64,000 nucleotides of DNA from Channallabes apus (lineage: Eukaryota; Chordata; Actinopteri; Siluriformes; Clariidae): positions 24,191,151-24,255,150 of the forward strand of contig CM060118.1 in the NCBI GenBank assembly GCA_030522415.1. Reading direction: 5' to 3'. The notes under the pieces were generated by a model. It worked only from the letters and a program-made list of their open reading frames with translations, did no database searches and was not told the origin of the DNA. This document shows, piece by piece, positions 26,801 through 33,780 of this stretch; position 1 is the stretch's first letter; every line of letters begins with the position of its first letter. Both the position numbers and the translations under genes were made by a program.

Positions 26801-26933
26801 TGTACTGTTCTCAGGTGACTCACCTCCCTCATTGCCTCCCACGATAGAGTAGAACACGGTGGTGTTTGCAGCAGCTGCAAGAACCATTCCTACAGCCTGG
26901 CCGATCGGAGCGCTCTCACTCACTGGGCTGAAC
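2823..26933 (-). CDS. pcdh15: pcdh15 3' part (protocadherin-15), gene-level span
   Basis: This entry spans the exons listed separately. Joined in order (26933-26824, 25653-25513, 22769-22642, 14557-14342, 12588-12500, 11560-11384, 8837-8619, 5794-5786, 5439-5302, candidate 3102-2823) they give one uninterrupted frame, and every junction phase matches. The product is a single-pass cadherin of sensory hair cells. It forms the lower part of the tip link and, from family knowledge, contacts TMC, LHFPL5 and TMIE through its membrane-proximal and transmembrane regions. Visible here are a calcium-linker motif DENDHPPVF, an ATD start of a cadherin repeat, a membrane-proximal domain without calcium motifs, a helix with the LCCIPAI core, and a tail with the YEELGD motif. 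The 5' exons lie beyond the window. Whether this is the fish a or b paralogue cannot be told from sequence alone. Confidence 0.93.
3260..5301. other. pcdh15 intron with simple repeats and a repeat fragment
   Basis: It contains a short (AT) tract (3468-3488), (GA)22 at 4001-4044, a compact dyad cluster at 4809-4853, and a reverse-oriented fragment (about 5080-5135) of the dispersed fish repeat that is also at 29054-29280. No exon was seen. Confidence 0.5.
4809..4853. repeat. three-arm inverted repeat
   Basis: GTGAGACGAGTGA (4824-4836) and TCACTCGTCTCAC (4841-4853) are perfect 13-nt inverted arms around a 4-nt loop CGTC. A further CGTCTCAC copy at 4809-4816 can pair with the same central GTGAGACG, so two hairpins are mutually exclusive. 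Confidence 0.7.
5302..5439 (-). CDS. pcdh15: pcdh15 exon: proximal cytoplasmic tail
   Basis: This 138-nt exon has acceptor CATTAACAG and donor GTAAGT (rc at 5301-5296). It is phase 2 in and phase 2 out. It encodes [15 protein letters not shown], then an Ala/Ser/Pro-rich stretch and [10 protein letters not shown], ending with AT of a split codon. The [10 protein letters not shown] and LYEELGD motifs are the common tail of protocadherin-15 isoforms, before the alternative cytoplasmic domains diverge. The Pro run of mammals is replaced by a short Ala-Pro repeat ([11 protein letters not shown]). Confidence 0.93.
5786..5794 (-). CDS. pcdh15: pcdh15 9-nt microexon (Phe-Lys)
   Basis: The exon is ATTCAAAGA on the minus strand. 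The acceptor is CTTCATCAG (5803-5795), with a pyrimidine-rich run TTTTCCTACTTCTTTTCTC about 40 nt upstream. The donor is GTAAGT (5785-5780). Previous exon CA plus A gives Gln, then TTC Phe, AAA Lys, and GA plus G of the next exon gives Glu, so the joined peptide reads TYKQFKEKQAEC. Protocadherin-15 proteins have a Phe-Lys pair at this position just inside the membrane, which supports the exon. If skipped, the frame stays open and three residues are lost. Confidence 0.82.
6718..7551 (-). mobile_element. TA-flanked mariner-type MITE, copy 1
   Basis: The right end reads GCTCGTAATCCGAGGTTCCACTG followed by TA, the reverse complement of a CAGTGGAACCTCGG terminus. Its body matches the copy at 23136-24360 in the opposite orientation, sharing for example CTTCTTGTTTTGAC, GTCACGT and CACAACTGAGCCAA segments. 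It contains GT and (CT)n runs at 6895-7013 and has no long reading frame. It is non-autonomous and probably belongs to the Tc1/mariner superfamily. The left boundary is approximate because that terminus is degraded. Confidence 0.65.
8619..8837 (-). CDS. pcdh15: pcdh15 exon: juxtamembrane segment and transmembrane helix
   Basis: This 219-nt exon has acceptor TTGACAG and donor CA/GTGAGT. The G that opens it completes Lys, giving [28 protein letters not shown], then [11 protein letters not shown] and a hydrophobic helix containing [18 protein letters not shown]. The helix is about 25 residues and is followed by K and the first two bases (CA) of a Gln codon. The helix signature LCCIPAI is diagnostic of protocadherin-15. 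The exon defines the switch from extracellular to cytoplasmic sequence. Confidence 0.96.
8901..9190 (+). mobile_element. degraded fragment of the same mariner-type MITE
   Basis: CAATGGAGCCTTGGATTGC followed by AAGCATAATTCATTTTGGAAGCG resembles the CAGTGGAA..GGATTACGAGCATAATTCG terminus at 23136. The sequence is strongly decayed and shorter. It lies just upstream of the transmembrane exon, in the intron. Confidence 0.5.
9231..10571. other. AT-rich pcdh15 intron, nothing recognised
   Basis: This is very AT-rich intronic DNA without exon-like reading frames, clear transposon ends or RNA genes. It is followed by an (AAT)10 run at 10572-10601. Confidence 0.5.
10633..11160. repeat. fish SINE/LINE-tail type repeat with (CA)33 insert
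   Basis: Segments such as GGAGGAAAAGGAGTACTTGG, TGGAAACCCACCAAAG and GGCAGGGTACACTATGGACA, then GGGTGCCAATTCATCGCTGG, are widespread in fish as the conserved body and tail of SINE/LINE families. A (CA)n run of about 66 nt (10974-11039) interrupts it. The family name is not certain. Confidence 0.5.
11384..11560 (-). CDS. pcdh15: pcdh15 exon: membrane-proximal domain, centre
   Basis: This 177-nt exon has acceptor GTCACAG and donor GTAAGC. The first base G completes Arg with the AG of the previous exon. The peptide [20 protein letters not shown] continues through [24 protein letters not shown] and ends at ELFK with a split Lys codon. It is strongly conserved in family members. From published work (not from this sequence) this membrane-adjacent domain dimerises and helps couple the tip link to the transduction channel. 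Confidence 0.94.
12500..12588 (-). CDS. pcdh15: pcdh15 exon: start of membrane-proximal domain
   Basis: This 89-nt exon is phase 0 in and phase 2 out. The acceptor follows a (CT)10 tract (12622-12603) and CCTGTCTGTCAG; the donor is AG/GTGAAG. The peptide [18 protein letters not shown] leads into [11 protein letters not shown]. This part of protocadherin-15 links the last cadherin repeat to the membrane-adjacent domain (MAD12/PICA in the literature). It has no calcium motifs. The exon is too short to appear as a clear open reading frame but is confirmed by phase and family sequence. Confidence 0.9.
13875..14055 (-). repeat. tRNA-derived fish SINE fragment
   Basis: The segment holds TTTACGGCAGACACCCTTAT, CAGGGCGACTTAGA, GGGCCTTGCCCAAGGGCCCA and GGGGTTTGAACCTGGGACTT. 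The last, GGTTTGAACCTGGGAC, resembles an inverted or plus-sense pol III B-box-like stretch. The ACCACTGAACTATCC end is typical of this SINE type. It is common in siluriform and other teleost genomes. It sits in the intron between the last cadherin-repeat exon and the membrane-proximal exon. Confidence 0.65.
14342..14557 (-). CDS. pcdh15: pcdh15 exon: last cadherin repeat
   Basis: This 216-nt exon (72 codons, phase 0 both ends) has donor GTAAGT at 14341-14336. It begins [16 protein letters not shown], the calcium-binding A-T-D-x-D-x-G-x-N motif of a cadherin repeat. It continues with [20 protein letters not shown] and [12 protein letters not shown], and ends at AEVV before VSVVNALD of the next exon. 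The acceptor is unusual. On the coding strand a (GT)26 run ends about 13 nt before the CAG, followed only by TTACATATGTGG, so there is no normal polypyrimidine tract. Confidence 0.94.
14572..14623. repeat. (CA)26 microsatellite at a pcdh15 acceptor
   Basis: On the coding strand this is (GT)26 and ends 13-14 nt upstream of the acceptor of exon 14557-14342, where the polypyrimidine tract would normally be. Confidence 0.95.
14624..16370. other. pcdh15 intron, no gene recognised
   Basis: The sequence is AT-rich and has a T-run at about 15309-15327. Only short chance frames are present, with no splice-compatible pcdh15 peptide. Confidence 0.5.
16374..16490 (+). repeat. SINE/LINE 3'-tail fragment
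   Basis: TGATGGATTGGCACCCTG, CAGGGTGTACCCCACC, CTGGGATAAGCTCCAGG and GATAAAGCGGTATAGAAGAT are characteristic of the 3' tail of fish SINE/L2-type repeats. A diverged copy occurs near 59473-59618. Confidence 0.6.
16807..17826 (-). pseudogene. Tc1-like transposase, full-length frame with two stops
   Basis: From ATG at 17826 to TGA at 16807 there are exactly 340 codons with no net frameshift. Only two stops break it: TAA at codon 22 (17763-17761) and TGA at codon 150 (17379-17377), where relatives have Trp just before SDET. The N-terminal paired-like helix-turn-helix ([16 protein letters not shown]) and the DDE nuclease are recognisable. The nuclease shows [18 protein letters not shown] and the [11 protein letters not shown] motif that holds the catalytic Glu. 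The family is DD34E. The protein would cut and paste the element at TA sites. The copy is inactive as it stands. Confidence 0.92.
18161..19049 (+). repeat. left LTR of the 18161-20682 element
   Basis: It is about 889 nt. It contains CCACTAGAGGGCAG (18175-18188), a perfect match to the CTCF core consensus, and ATTAAA near 18963-18968 as a possible polyadenylation signal. A segment of about 210 nt (roughly 18810-19025, including that signal) is absent from the right LTR. Confidence 0.8.
19199..19315 (+). repeat. 30-bp tandem repeat, about 4 units
   Basis: Units of the form CCTCAGGGGAGGCTCC plus AGTTCTCCGGCGCG repeat every 30 nt. In one plus frame they encode a decapeptide series [10 protein letters not shown] with variants. 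They lie in the interior of the LARD-like element. Confidence 0.85.
19411..20010 (+). other. Pro-rich reading frame of the LARD-like element
   Basis: A 199-residue frame crosses from the interior into the right LTR. It has clusters such as [20 protein letters not shown] and LLPPPPSLG. No zinc knuckle, protease or polymerase motif is seen. It may be a Gag-like remnant or only an open GC-rich stretch. Crossing into the LTR suggests the stop is not selected. Confidence 0.3.
19900..20682 (+). repeat. right LTR of the 18161-20682 element
   Basis: It is about 783 nt. It lacks the CTCF-like motif and the polyadenylation-signal segment of the left LTR. It has an insert of roughly 100 nt near 20485-20590 (rich in TTAGC/GCTAA dyads such as GATTAGCTGATTAGC) that the left LTR lacks. 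Confidence 0.8.
20747..21224. repeat. (TG)12 and terminus of a DNA element
   Basis: 20747-20770 is (TG)12. At 21117-21224 paired AGTAATTAGTTACTTT-like words end in GTAACGTCCCCCAACACTG, the reverse complement of a CAGTGTTGGGGGACG terminus that is common to a fish MITE type. Only one end is recognisable. Confidence 0.5.
21225..22641. other. pcdh15 intron, no gene recognised
   Basis: Short chance frames only. It directly follows (in gene sense) the exon 22769-22642. Confidence 0.5.
22642..22769 (-). CDS. pcdh15: pcdh15 exon: inter-repeat calcium linker
   Basis: This 128-nt exon has acceptor ACACAG and donor GTGAGT. The first two bases (CG) complete a Thr codon with the A left by the previous exon, giving [12 protein letters not shown]. 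The motif [10 protein letters not shown] is the canonical calcium-binding linker between two cadherin repeats. The next repeat opens with [12 protein letters not shown] and ends in frame at VLKVI. The exon ends in phase 0 and joins directly to the ATD of the next exon. Confidence 0.93.
23136..24360 (+). mobile_element. TA-flanked mariner-type MITE, copy 2
   Basis: It starts CAGTGGAATTTTGGATTACG with AGCATAATTCGCTCCGGAAG following, and ends AGTTTCACTG before TA. It is inverted relative to the 6718-7551 copy. It contains CA/GC-rich runs (23510-23575) and a (GT) tract at 23827-23888. No transposase is present. It sits in the intron between exons 25513-25653 and 22642-22769. Confidence 0.65.
24363..25512. 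other. pcdh15 intron, no gene recognised
   Basis: AT-rich with an A-run at 25081-25100. The open frames here lack cadherin motifs and splice-compatible phase. Confidence 0.5.
25513..25653 (-). CDS. pcdh15: pcdh15 exon: cadherin repeat, middle
   Basis: This 141-nt exon has acceptor TTTGCAG and donor GTAAGT (rc at 25512-25507). Phase is 1 in and 1 out. The peptide [20 protein letters not shown] carries the classic cadherin pattern F-x-x-D-x-x-T-G followed by LDYE, then YELRLQADS. It ends in RVPSK plus one base (A). In many cadherin repeats a calcium-binding DxD-like stretch follows LDYE. Here the expected A-x-D is QADS, so calcium binding in this repeat may be reduced. Confidence 0.9.
26824..26933 (-). 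CDS. pcdh15: pcdh15 exon: cadherin repeat, N-terminal strand region
   Basis: This 110-nt exon has acceptor CAG at 26936-26934 and donor GTGAGT from 26823. It begins with the last base of a split codon (phase 2 in) and ends after one base of the next (phase 1 out). The peptide starts [15 protein letters not shown] and ends [10 protein letters not shown], which is the usual opening of a cadherin repeat (E-x-x-P-x-G followed by a YSI strand). The outgoing G pairs with GT of the next exon to make a glycine codon. It is the most 5' pcdh15 exon found in the window. Confidence 0.88.
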
Positions 26934-27903
26934 CTGAACACAAAAATCACACAATTCAATATCCATAACTTGCCCTTACTCAACGTTCTTTTTCCATTAG
27001 GCTTCACAAATACTACAAGCATGTTACGTTGCTTTTCTTAGTCAAATTTTAGTTCTGGTACAGTACAAATCAAAGCTGGCAAACTGAAATATAATGTGGG
27101 ATCAGGTAATGATCATTGCACTTAGAGCAGTTAATCTTCAATGAGAGCTCTTATACTTCTACACAATAACAGAACCTCAAAACGAAGATGAAAGGGCAGA
27201 TTAGTGCTTTCAGAGTCCCATTTAGTGACACTGAGGTGAATGTGAGATAATAAAAAAGGAGATAGGGATGAAAGCGATCCCATTTTCGAGTTTATGGGAA
27301 CAGCCTGGGGAGGTCGGCCTTTAAAAGACTGTTGCGCTTAGAAGTTCTTAAATGAAAGTTTTGAAGTTCTGCCTTAGTTGAATTAAATTTCTTGTGAAGG
27401 CACTATTGCTACTGCTCTTAGGTTAGGTTTCATTATAGAGCAGTATTTACATACAGTAATGAGCAACTGAAGACTACTACTATTTACAGTAAAGTACTAA
27501 AAGAAATAGCTGATGCTTTTTTGCGACTTAATGCAGGATACAGCTGAAGGTTAAAGAACAGTGTAGACTGTTAACTCTTAAAACCCAGACCATTCTTAGC
27601 CATTCATCTTATGATGAAGATACACTGTATAGGCTTTAGATCAAGTGTCATACCCTTACTATATAAACATGACTGAGCAAAAACTAAAAACAAACAAACA
27701 AACAAAAAAGGGCCATATAAGCAACAAAGTACCATAGTCAAAAACACTTCCAGTAGCTTCTATGGCCAAAAAATAGGAATATGGTCAATTTGTGACTACA
27801 TTCCTGTGACAAAATGTATGTCTTTTAAAAGTAATATATAATAGATAAGATAATTGATACATTGTTTCTGAATGACATATCCAAACACTCTTGATAGCCA
27901 AAC
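26934..27903. other. start of the long upstream pcdh15 intron
   Basis: No exon, RNA gene or transposon end was recognised in this stretch. Confidence 0.5.
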
Positions 27904-27906
27904 CTA

Positions 27907-28563
27907 GGCTACGTTTACACTGCCAGGTAAATGTGACCCAATTCCGATTTTTATGTGACACATATCGGATATGTTCTATGTCCGTGTAAACAGGAAAAAA
28001 AAACGCATGCATTCCGATATTTCGAGATCGGTTTCAGGCCTCCTTCATATGTGGAAATAAATCGGATATAAATCAGATATGTGCTAATGTGATTGTCGTG
28101 TAAACAGACAGATCGGATTTCCTGAGGTATTGTGTTCTGTACGTCATTAAGACTGCGACTTCTTCGCGGTTTAATGACGTAATGTTATTCTCCGGTGGAA
28201 ACGCATGTTGAATTACAACATCGCAGGCGACATGGAAAAGGAAAAGAACGCCCTCCCCCCCTCCAACATACACACACACACGCCTTGTGTTAATGCTTAT
28301 TTGGGCTAAATAACATTAAATCAGTATTTGATGAATAAAGCATATGTGCAGGCTGCAATTATGCCGTTTTTTTTCTCCTCCTCCGTTTTAAAACCATGGT
28401 GACGTTTCGCGAACTTTGCATATATCGCAGAACGTTAAGCATATTTCACCTTCTTCTATCTTGGCTACTGTGCGGAAATAACGTGTAAACAGACGGTCAA
28501 AAAAATCTGATATAGGCAACAAATCGGAATTAGGCATCGAGACCTGGCAGTGTAAACGTAGCC
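27907..28563. mobile_element. Harbinger-like MITE, copy 1
   Basis: Termini GGCTACGTTTACACTGCCAG and CTGGCAGTGTAAACGTAGCC are perfect inverted repeats. The flanks carry a 3-bp duplication CTA (27904-27906 and 28564-28566). A 3-bp, TA-containing target duplication points to PIF/Harbinger. The element is 657 nt with no coding capacity. The body is rich in ATCGGAT words in both orientations. Copy 2 (43498-44255) is inverted. Confidence 0.75.
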
Positions 28564-29053
28564 CTAGACTGGCCAGTACGCGCATTACACATGCTGCACA
28601 AATTACCCAAAGCCCCACCTCCTCCAAGGCTTAAAGCATGTTTTGAATTTCAGTAAGAGAATGAAAGACACACACACACACACACACACACGCATTTGTG
28701 TCCCCCCAATTTGAATGTCAGTAATTACAGTAAGGTTAAGTTGAAGTGCTAGCTAATCTACACCCTCTAGTCTGCCTGTTTTTAGCTAATCTGAATTCTT
28801 TAGTCTGCCTGTTTCGAGCTTGCTTTTCAGCCACTTCCATGCTGTCTTCTATTATGTAATTTAGTATGTTTTATAACTGCAAACGGGCAACAATGTTTAG
28901 AAAGTTCAGCTCAGAAACGATAAGCACCTTACTCTTGTATATGCATTCATGCCTGAAATAAAACTCGCTATTTCCAGCAGCAACCTCTGTGGAGCCCAGT
29001 CCAAACAATACATAAGTGTGATGGCACTCCTCATGAGGGCACTTAGTTTTTCA

Positions 29054-29283
29054 AACAATTAAATTCAATTTTACTTGTAAAGAGTTTTTAACAATTGACA
29101 TTGTCGCAAAGCAGCTTTACACACTCAAAAGAATTATTTAAGTTTGTATGAAATGTGAATGATTATGAATCAAAATGATAAGACTGGCCCTGATGAGCAA
29201 GCTGAGGATGGTGGCGATAGTGGCAAGAAAAAACTCCCTGAGATGGTAATAGGTAGAAACCTTGAGAGGAACCAGAGGCCCAG
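29054..29283 (+). repeat. dispersed fish repeat
   Basis: Runs AATTCAATTTTACTTGTAAA, AACAATTGACATTGTCGC, AAAGCAGCTTTACAC and CAAGAAAAAACTCCCTGAGA then AACCTTGAGAGGAACCAGAG. These form a widespread teleost repeat; a reverse-oriented fragment is at about 5080-5135. The class is not known to me. Confidence 0.6.
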
Positions 29284-29447
29284 ATAATAAATGAGGGCCC
29301 AGTCGCATAATAAGAACGCGCACAACGCCATACCCCCCTCCCCCCCCCCCCTTGGGTTGATACTTCAACTTCTAAAGAACTATTTTTGAACCCTAGTATC
29401 TATACTTCTACTCAAGTAATGAATGTGAATACTTTTGACACCACTGA
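29284..29447 (-). mobile_element. truncated hAT MITE, inverted copy of 29854-30365
   Basis: The end CTTTTGACACCACTG and about 95 nt next to it are an almost exact inverted copy of the start of the 29854 element. The G/C-rich part (GCGCACAACGCC and a C-run at 29340-29351) also matches its centre. The other half is missing. Confidence 0.65.
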
Positions 29448-29853
29448 CGGACAGTAATGGATTGACATTGGCGATCAATTAAATATTGAACTTAAAATGT
29501 TGATTAATTACTCAGAAAAAAAATTACCAGTGTTGAATTATAGTAACACCCAGTGTTTAATTAACACTGTACTATACTATACTATTTACTGTATATAGGT
29601 CCAGTTGGACTCAAATGAACTGATTTTAAGTGTGAAATCAGCATTGAAGATGTTACCAGTTAGGCACACGAAGCAACATCTTTCAGTAAATAATGGCCAT
29701 TAAGTGGCAAAAAATTATCATGTTCCAAAAATGTTCTGCTAGCCTAAAATTGTTAGATAGTATGGACCAATATATGGCAGTTTGTCAGTGCATTGATTTG
29801 TATACATGAATACATATATCAATACAATTCAATGGACATGTATCAGTCAGGAA

Positions 29854-30365
29854 CAGTGGTGTCAAAAGTATTCACATTCATTACTTGAGTAGAAGTATAG
29901 ATACTAGGGTTCAAAAATACTTCTTTAGAAGTTGAAGTATCAACCCAAGCTTTTTACTTAAGTAAAAGTTTAAAAGTACTGGTTTCAAAACTACTTAAAG
30001 TATAAAAGTAAAAGTACCGTGAGGGGCGACAAAAGCATTAAGGTCTCGCTTTCTGATCATGCGACGGGGTGTGTGTGTGTGTGTGCGTTGTGCGCGTTCT
30101 TAGCATGCGACCGGGGGGTTGGGATCGGGCGTTGTGCGCATTCTTATCATGCGACAGGGGGGTTGCGCGTTCTGATCATAAAAATAGAGTAACGAGGTTA
30201 TTTTTAAAATGTAAGGAGTAGAAAGTACAGATAATTGCTTAAAAATTTAAGGAGTAGAAGTAAAAAGTCGGCTGAAAAATAATTACTCCAGTAAAGTATA
30301 GATACCCAAAATTTCTACTTAAGTAAGGTAACGAAGTATTTGTACTTCGTTACTTGACACCTCTG
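29854..30365. mobile_element. hAT MITE with 8-bp target duplication
   Basis: Termini CAGTGGTGTCAA and TTGACACCTCTG are inverted, with one mismatch. Perfect 8-bp duplications GTCAGGAA flank it (29846-29853 and 30366-30373), which is diagnostic of hAT. The element is 512 nt with no coding capacity. It landed in a Tc1-like relic whose sequence (ATGTATCAGTCAGGAAAGGG) is continuous once the insert and one duplication are removed. Confidence 0.85.
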
Positions 30366-31068
30366 GTCAGGAAAGGGTTACAAATCCATTTCTAAGGCTT
30401 GTGAACTCCAGTGAAGTATGGTGAGAGCCGTTATTCACAAATGGACAAATCTTGAAACAGTGGTGAACCTTCCTACGAGTGGCCGCCTACCAAAAATTAC
30501 TCCAAGAGCACAACAATGAAGTAGCAGAAAAGCAGAAAAGCAAAAATATCAACCATCGAAGAGTTCCAAGTCAAAAGTCACTGCTGACTAAAAAGAACAC
30601 AAAAGCATGTCTTACTGTATATCCACAACAACAACAAAAAAAATTTTTGATTTTCCACAAGACTTTTGGGCAAATATTCTGTGTACTTGATAAGACAAAT
30701 GTAAAACATTTTGGAAGGTGGGCGCTTGGTTAGATCTGGCAGAAAAACTAACTCAGCATTTCATAAAAAGAACATCATACCAACAGTCAAACATGATTGT
30801 GGTACAGTAGTTTGATGATTTGGGCTGTTTTGCAGCCTCAGGTCTTGGCCGACTTGCTATAATTCATGGAACCACTACATCACTTCAGTAGAAAATCCTG
30901 AACGAGAATATCTGGCCATTAGTTTGTGACCACAAGTTTAAGTCCACCTGGGAAATGCAGAAGGACAATGATCAGAAACATATCACCAGCAAGTCCACCT
31001 CTGCTTGGCTAAAAAAAAAAAAAAATTAAAATAAGGTTTTGGGGTGGCCAAATGCTGTAATATGACCT

Positions 31069-31773
31069 TGTAGCACAGCCACACAAAAGGGACACCTTCA
31101 ACAACAGGAAAATGGTCTTGGAGCTAATGCTGCTCACCTGTGGCCGAAGGTGTGCCCTAGCGGTTTCTCTTTCCCCATTGACAGTGGTTTGGTCACCGGG
31201 CAAGTTCCCGCGCATGCGCGATCGCAACGCAAGGGAACCCGGAAGTGACGTGGGTCACATGATCTGGCATAAAGCCGGAACCGGCGAGGTAGCTGGCACG
31301 GAGAGATGAGGACAGCGCGCTGCTTATTTTTTGAGACTGAGAGCCTGATTGTGGATTACACGTCGATAATTTCATTCAGTACCCAGCTCCTTCCGTTTCT
31401 CGATCTCCCAGACCTACCATCTTCATCTGGTGAGATCGAACCATCTCTCCAACTCACCTGCTTCATACCTTTTGCCATATATCAGACACTGGACAATCAT
31501 ACACACACACACACACACCCGCATACATCGCACACACCCTGTTTCTATTTGTATTATATTTGTATATATTGGTTTGTGGTGCACCGTGTTTGTTTATTTG
31601 TTGTTTGTCTCTGTATAATACACTTTGGATTAGTTTAGTAATTGTTTTTGTGTCGTGTCGTGTTTTGTCCTGTCGCGATTACGCAATACCGGAAGTAGAG
31701 TTAAACAGCCCATATTTTGGTTCCCGAATCCGTTTTTTTGTAACCAAGCGGTTTTATAAATCCAAGCGTTACA
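31069..31773 (+). repeat. left LTR of the gypsy-type element
   Basis: TG..CA termini. It contains a CpG-rich promoter-like stretch around 31200-31300 (CGCGCATGCGCGATCGCAAC) and a CA run at 31500-31517. Confidence 0.9.
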
Positions 31774-31849
31774 TAGTGGTGGCCCGTACGTACGGGGAAT
31801 CTGTATTTTGGGATATTTTCCGGTTTTGTGTGACGTGGCTGAACAAGAT

Positions 31850-32090
31850 GGACGCTAATGCTAGTGCTAAAGCTAATGCTAAGGCTAATGCTAGTAGTGC
31901 TGCTAAGGCCGAATGTGTAGTGGATAATAACATGCCGGTTGATGTAGAGGATGCATTTAATACACGCCGTAACCCTACAACCGAATTAACGTCATTGATT
32001 AGTTCACTACAGTATATATATCTGATAACCATGATGATGACAATGATGATGATAATTATATTATTGTTCATGGGACTGATATTGAAGTAG
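31850..32090 (+). CDS. Ala/Asn/Lys-repeat reading frame, possible Gag N-terminus
   Basis: An ATG at 31850 opens MDANASAKANAKANASSAAK, a low-complexity repeat of ANA/AKA, then DVEDAFNTRRNPTTELTSLI. It ends at TAG after a Met/Ile-rich stretch from an ATGATG repeat. It lies between the putative primer-binding site and the Gag-like frame, so it may be the original N-terminus of Gag separated by a frameshift. I do not recognise a domain in it. Confidence 0.35.
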
Positions 32091-32259
32091 TGCACACACT
32101 ACGCACTGAACTGTATCAATGCAAGATGAATGTGGGGGCGCTTACTGATAAACTCATGCCATCGCCGTCGTTCCTACTGGTGTTCCCGCACACTCCTCGG
32201 CTCTGCTCTCCTCCCCACTTTCTTCTTCTTCTTCTCTTCATGCTCATCCATCCATCTGC

Positions 32260-33780
32260 GTGGAGTTTCCAGCCTTCTCTGACGCGTCAGAGACAGCTGA
32301 GGTGAGGAACTTCATCGAGCATGCGGAGAAGTACCTAAAGATCAGACCCCTGACCCGACCTGAGCTGCTGGGAACCCTCGGTACGGTTCTACGAGGGCCT
32401 GCTCTCAGTTGGTGGAAGACGGAGAAAGGCAAGGTAAAGGACTGGCAGTCTTTTAAGCAGGCGTTCACGGCGGCGTTTATACTGGATGACGACCTCGACG
32501 AAGAGGAAGACAACCCGAGGTCTCCGGTACAGCTACCGGGGCAACGCCTGGGAGACTTCGCCAATGATCACCCCGCCCTCTGTCTCATGGGGAACCCTGA
32601 TATCTCAGAGGAAGAACTAGTGGGGCGAGCCTGGGAGAACATCAACACGAGAGTGGCGTTGAGAGGAGCGGCGAGCTCCATGAAAAAACCGGTGGAGAGA
32701 CGCGCTAGGGGAGAGAAAGACAGCGAGGACCGCCCTATTCCAGGTCCACATGCCATACCCCGAGCACCCCCGCCGCTGAAAGGAGCTGACGCCCCACGTC
32801 TACCCACCAAGTCCACTAAAGAGGCCTCCAGCTTCCCGAGCGACCTGAGCGAGATCATCAACGCCCAACAGAACGACCCAACTATCACGAAGCTGCTCTC
32901 CAAAGATCACCCAAGAGGCACACAAGATCAGAGGGTCACCTTCGAATGTCATCAGGGCATGCTGTATCGCCGGGTACCAGTACAGTATGGGGAGAAATTT
33001 CAGCTAGTAGTCCCCCAGTCGCTAATAAGAAATTTTCTTCATTACTATCACGACAATCCATTGGGAGGACACTGGGGACAACTGAAAACCCTGCTGAGGT
33101 TATTAGAGGTGGTGTGGTGGCCGACGGTGCGGAGAGACGTCTGGCGTTATACCAGAGCTTGCAGCGTTTGCCAACTACACAAGACCCAACATCCATCATC
33201 ACCCCGATTAAGACCTATCATGGAGGAGGGCCTACAAGGAGACAAACCATCCAGATCCACACATGCCAGATATCAAAATACCCGGAGGAAAGCAGCGCAC
33301 TTTCAACCAGGAGAACTGGTGTGGATCCAAACTCGACCTCCCTCCTCCACAGCAAAAAGATGTTCTGCAAAGCGAGTGCCCAAGTGGGAGGGTCCAGCAG
33401 AGATAAACAGAAAAGGACCAATCAAATACACAAGGTCTTGGGGATACCCACAAAAAGCCGATCTGTACAGTGTGGCGAATCTCAAGTGCTTGTGCGGACA
33501 TTCTCCTCAGACGCCGGAGGCTTGGGGGGGGGGGGTCTATGTAGCACAGCCACACAAAAGGGACACCTTCAACAACAGGAAAATGGTCTTGGAGCTAATG
33601 CTGCTCACCTGTGGCCGAAGGTGTGCCCTAGCGGTTTCTCTTTCCCCATTGACAGTGGTTTGGTCACCGGGCAAGTTCCCGCGCATGCGCGATCGCAACG
33701 CAAGGGAACCCGGAAGTGACGTGGGTCACATGATCTGGCATAAAGCCGGAACCGGCGAGGTAGCCGGCACGGAGAGATGA
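32260..33780 (+). CDS. chimeric Gag / integrase-end polyprotein of the gypsy element
   Basis: One frame of about 506 codons runs into the right LTR. The first part (about residues 1-160) is a retrotransposon Gag domain: FPAFSDASETAEVRNFIEHA, LGTLGTVLRGPALSWWK and DWQSFKQAFTAAF. It then passes directly to the integrase zinc-binding region, with the HHCC pattern H-x3-H..C-x2-C seen as LHYYHDNPLGGH and CSVCQLHK (about 260-310), preceded by TFECHQGMLYRR. After a jump it reaches the integrase C-terminal part, HFQPGELVWIQT and KWEGPAEI. Protease, RT, RNase H and the integrase DDE core are missing. No ATG is at the frame's start; the true start is unclear. No zinc knuckle is visible. Confidence 0.75.
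   Translation: MEFPAFSDASETAEVRNFIEHAEKYLKIRPLTRPELLGTLGTVLRGPALSWWKTEKGKVKDWQSFKQAFTAAFILDDDLDEEEDNPRSPVQLPGQRLGDFANDHPALCLMGNPDISEEELVGRAWENINTRVALRGAASSMKKPVERRARGEKDSEDRPIPGPHAIPRAPPPLKGADAPRLPTKSTKEASSFPSDLSEIINAQQNDPTITKLLSKDHPRGTQDQRVTFECHQGMLYRRVPVQYGEKFQLVVPQSLIRNFLHYYHDNPLGGHWGQLKTLLRLLEVVWWPTVRRDVWRYTRACSVCQLHKTQHPSSPRLRPIMEEGLQGDKPSRSTHARYQNTRRKAAHFQPGELVWIQTRPPSSTAKRCSAKRVPKWEGPAEINRKGPIKYTRSWGYPQKADLYSVANLKCLCGHSPQTPEAWGGGVYVAQPHKRDTFNNRKMVLELMLLTCGRRCALAVSLSPLTVVWSPGKFPRMRDRNAREPGSDVGHMIWHKAGTGEVAGTER

Noticed and set aside
28388..28627. Possible further pcdh15 exon on the minus strand
   Set aside because: It lies inside the Harbinger-like MITE, has no cadherin motif and no phase-compatible splice sites.
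31306..31638. 110-residue frame in the left LTR (also in the right LTR)
   Set aside because: It is duplicated only because the LTRs are duplicated. It is low-complexity and crosses the CA tract.
32946..33719. 257-residue plus frame within the gypsy element
   Set aside because: It is a shadow of the Gag-integrase frame. It lacks the HHCC and Gag motifs.
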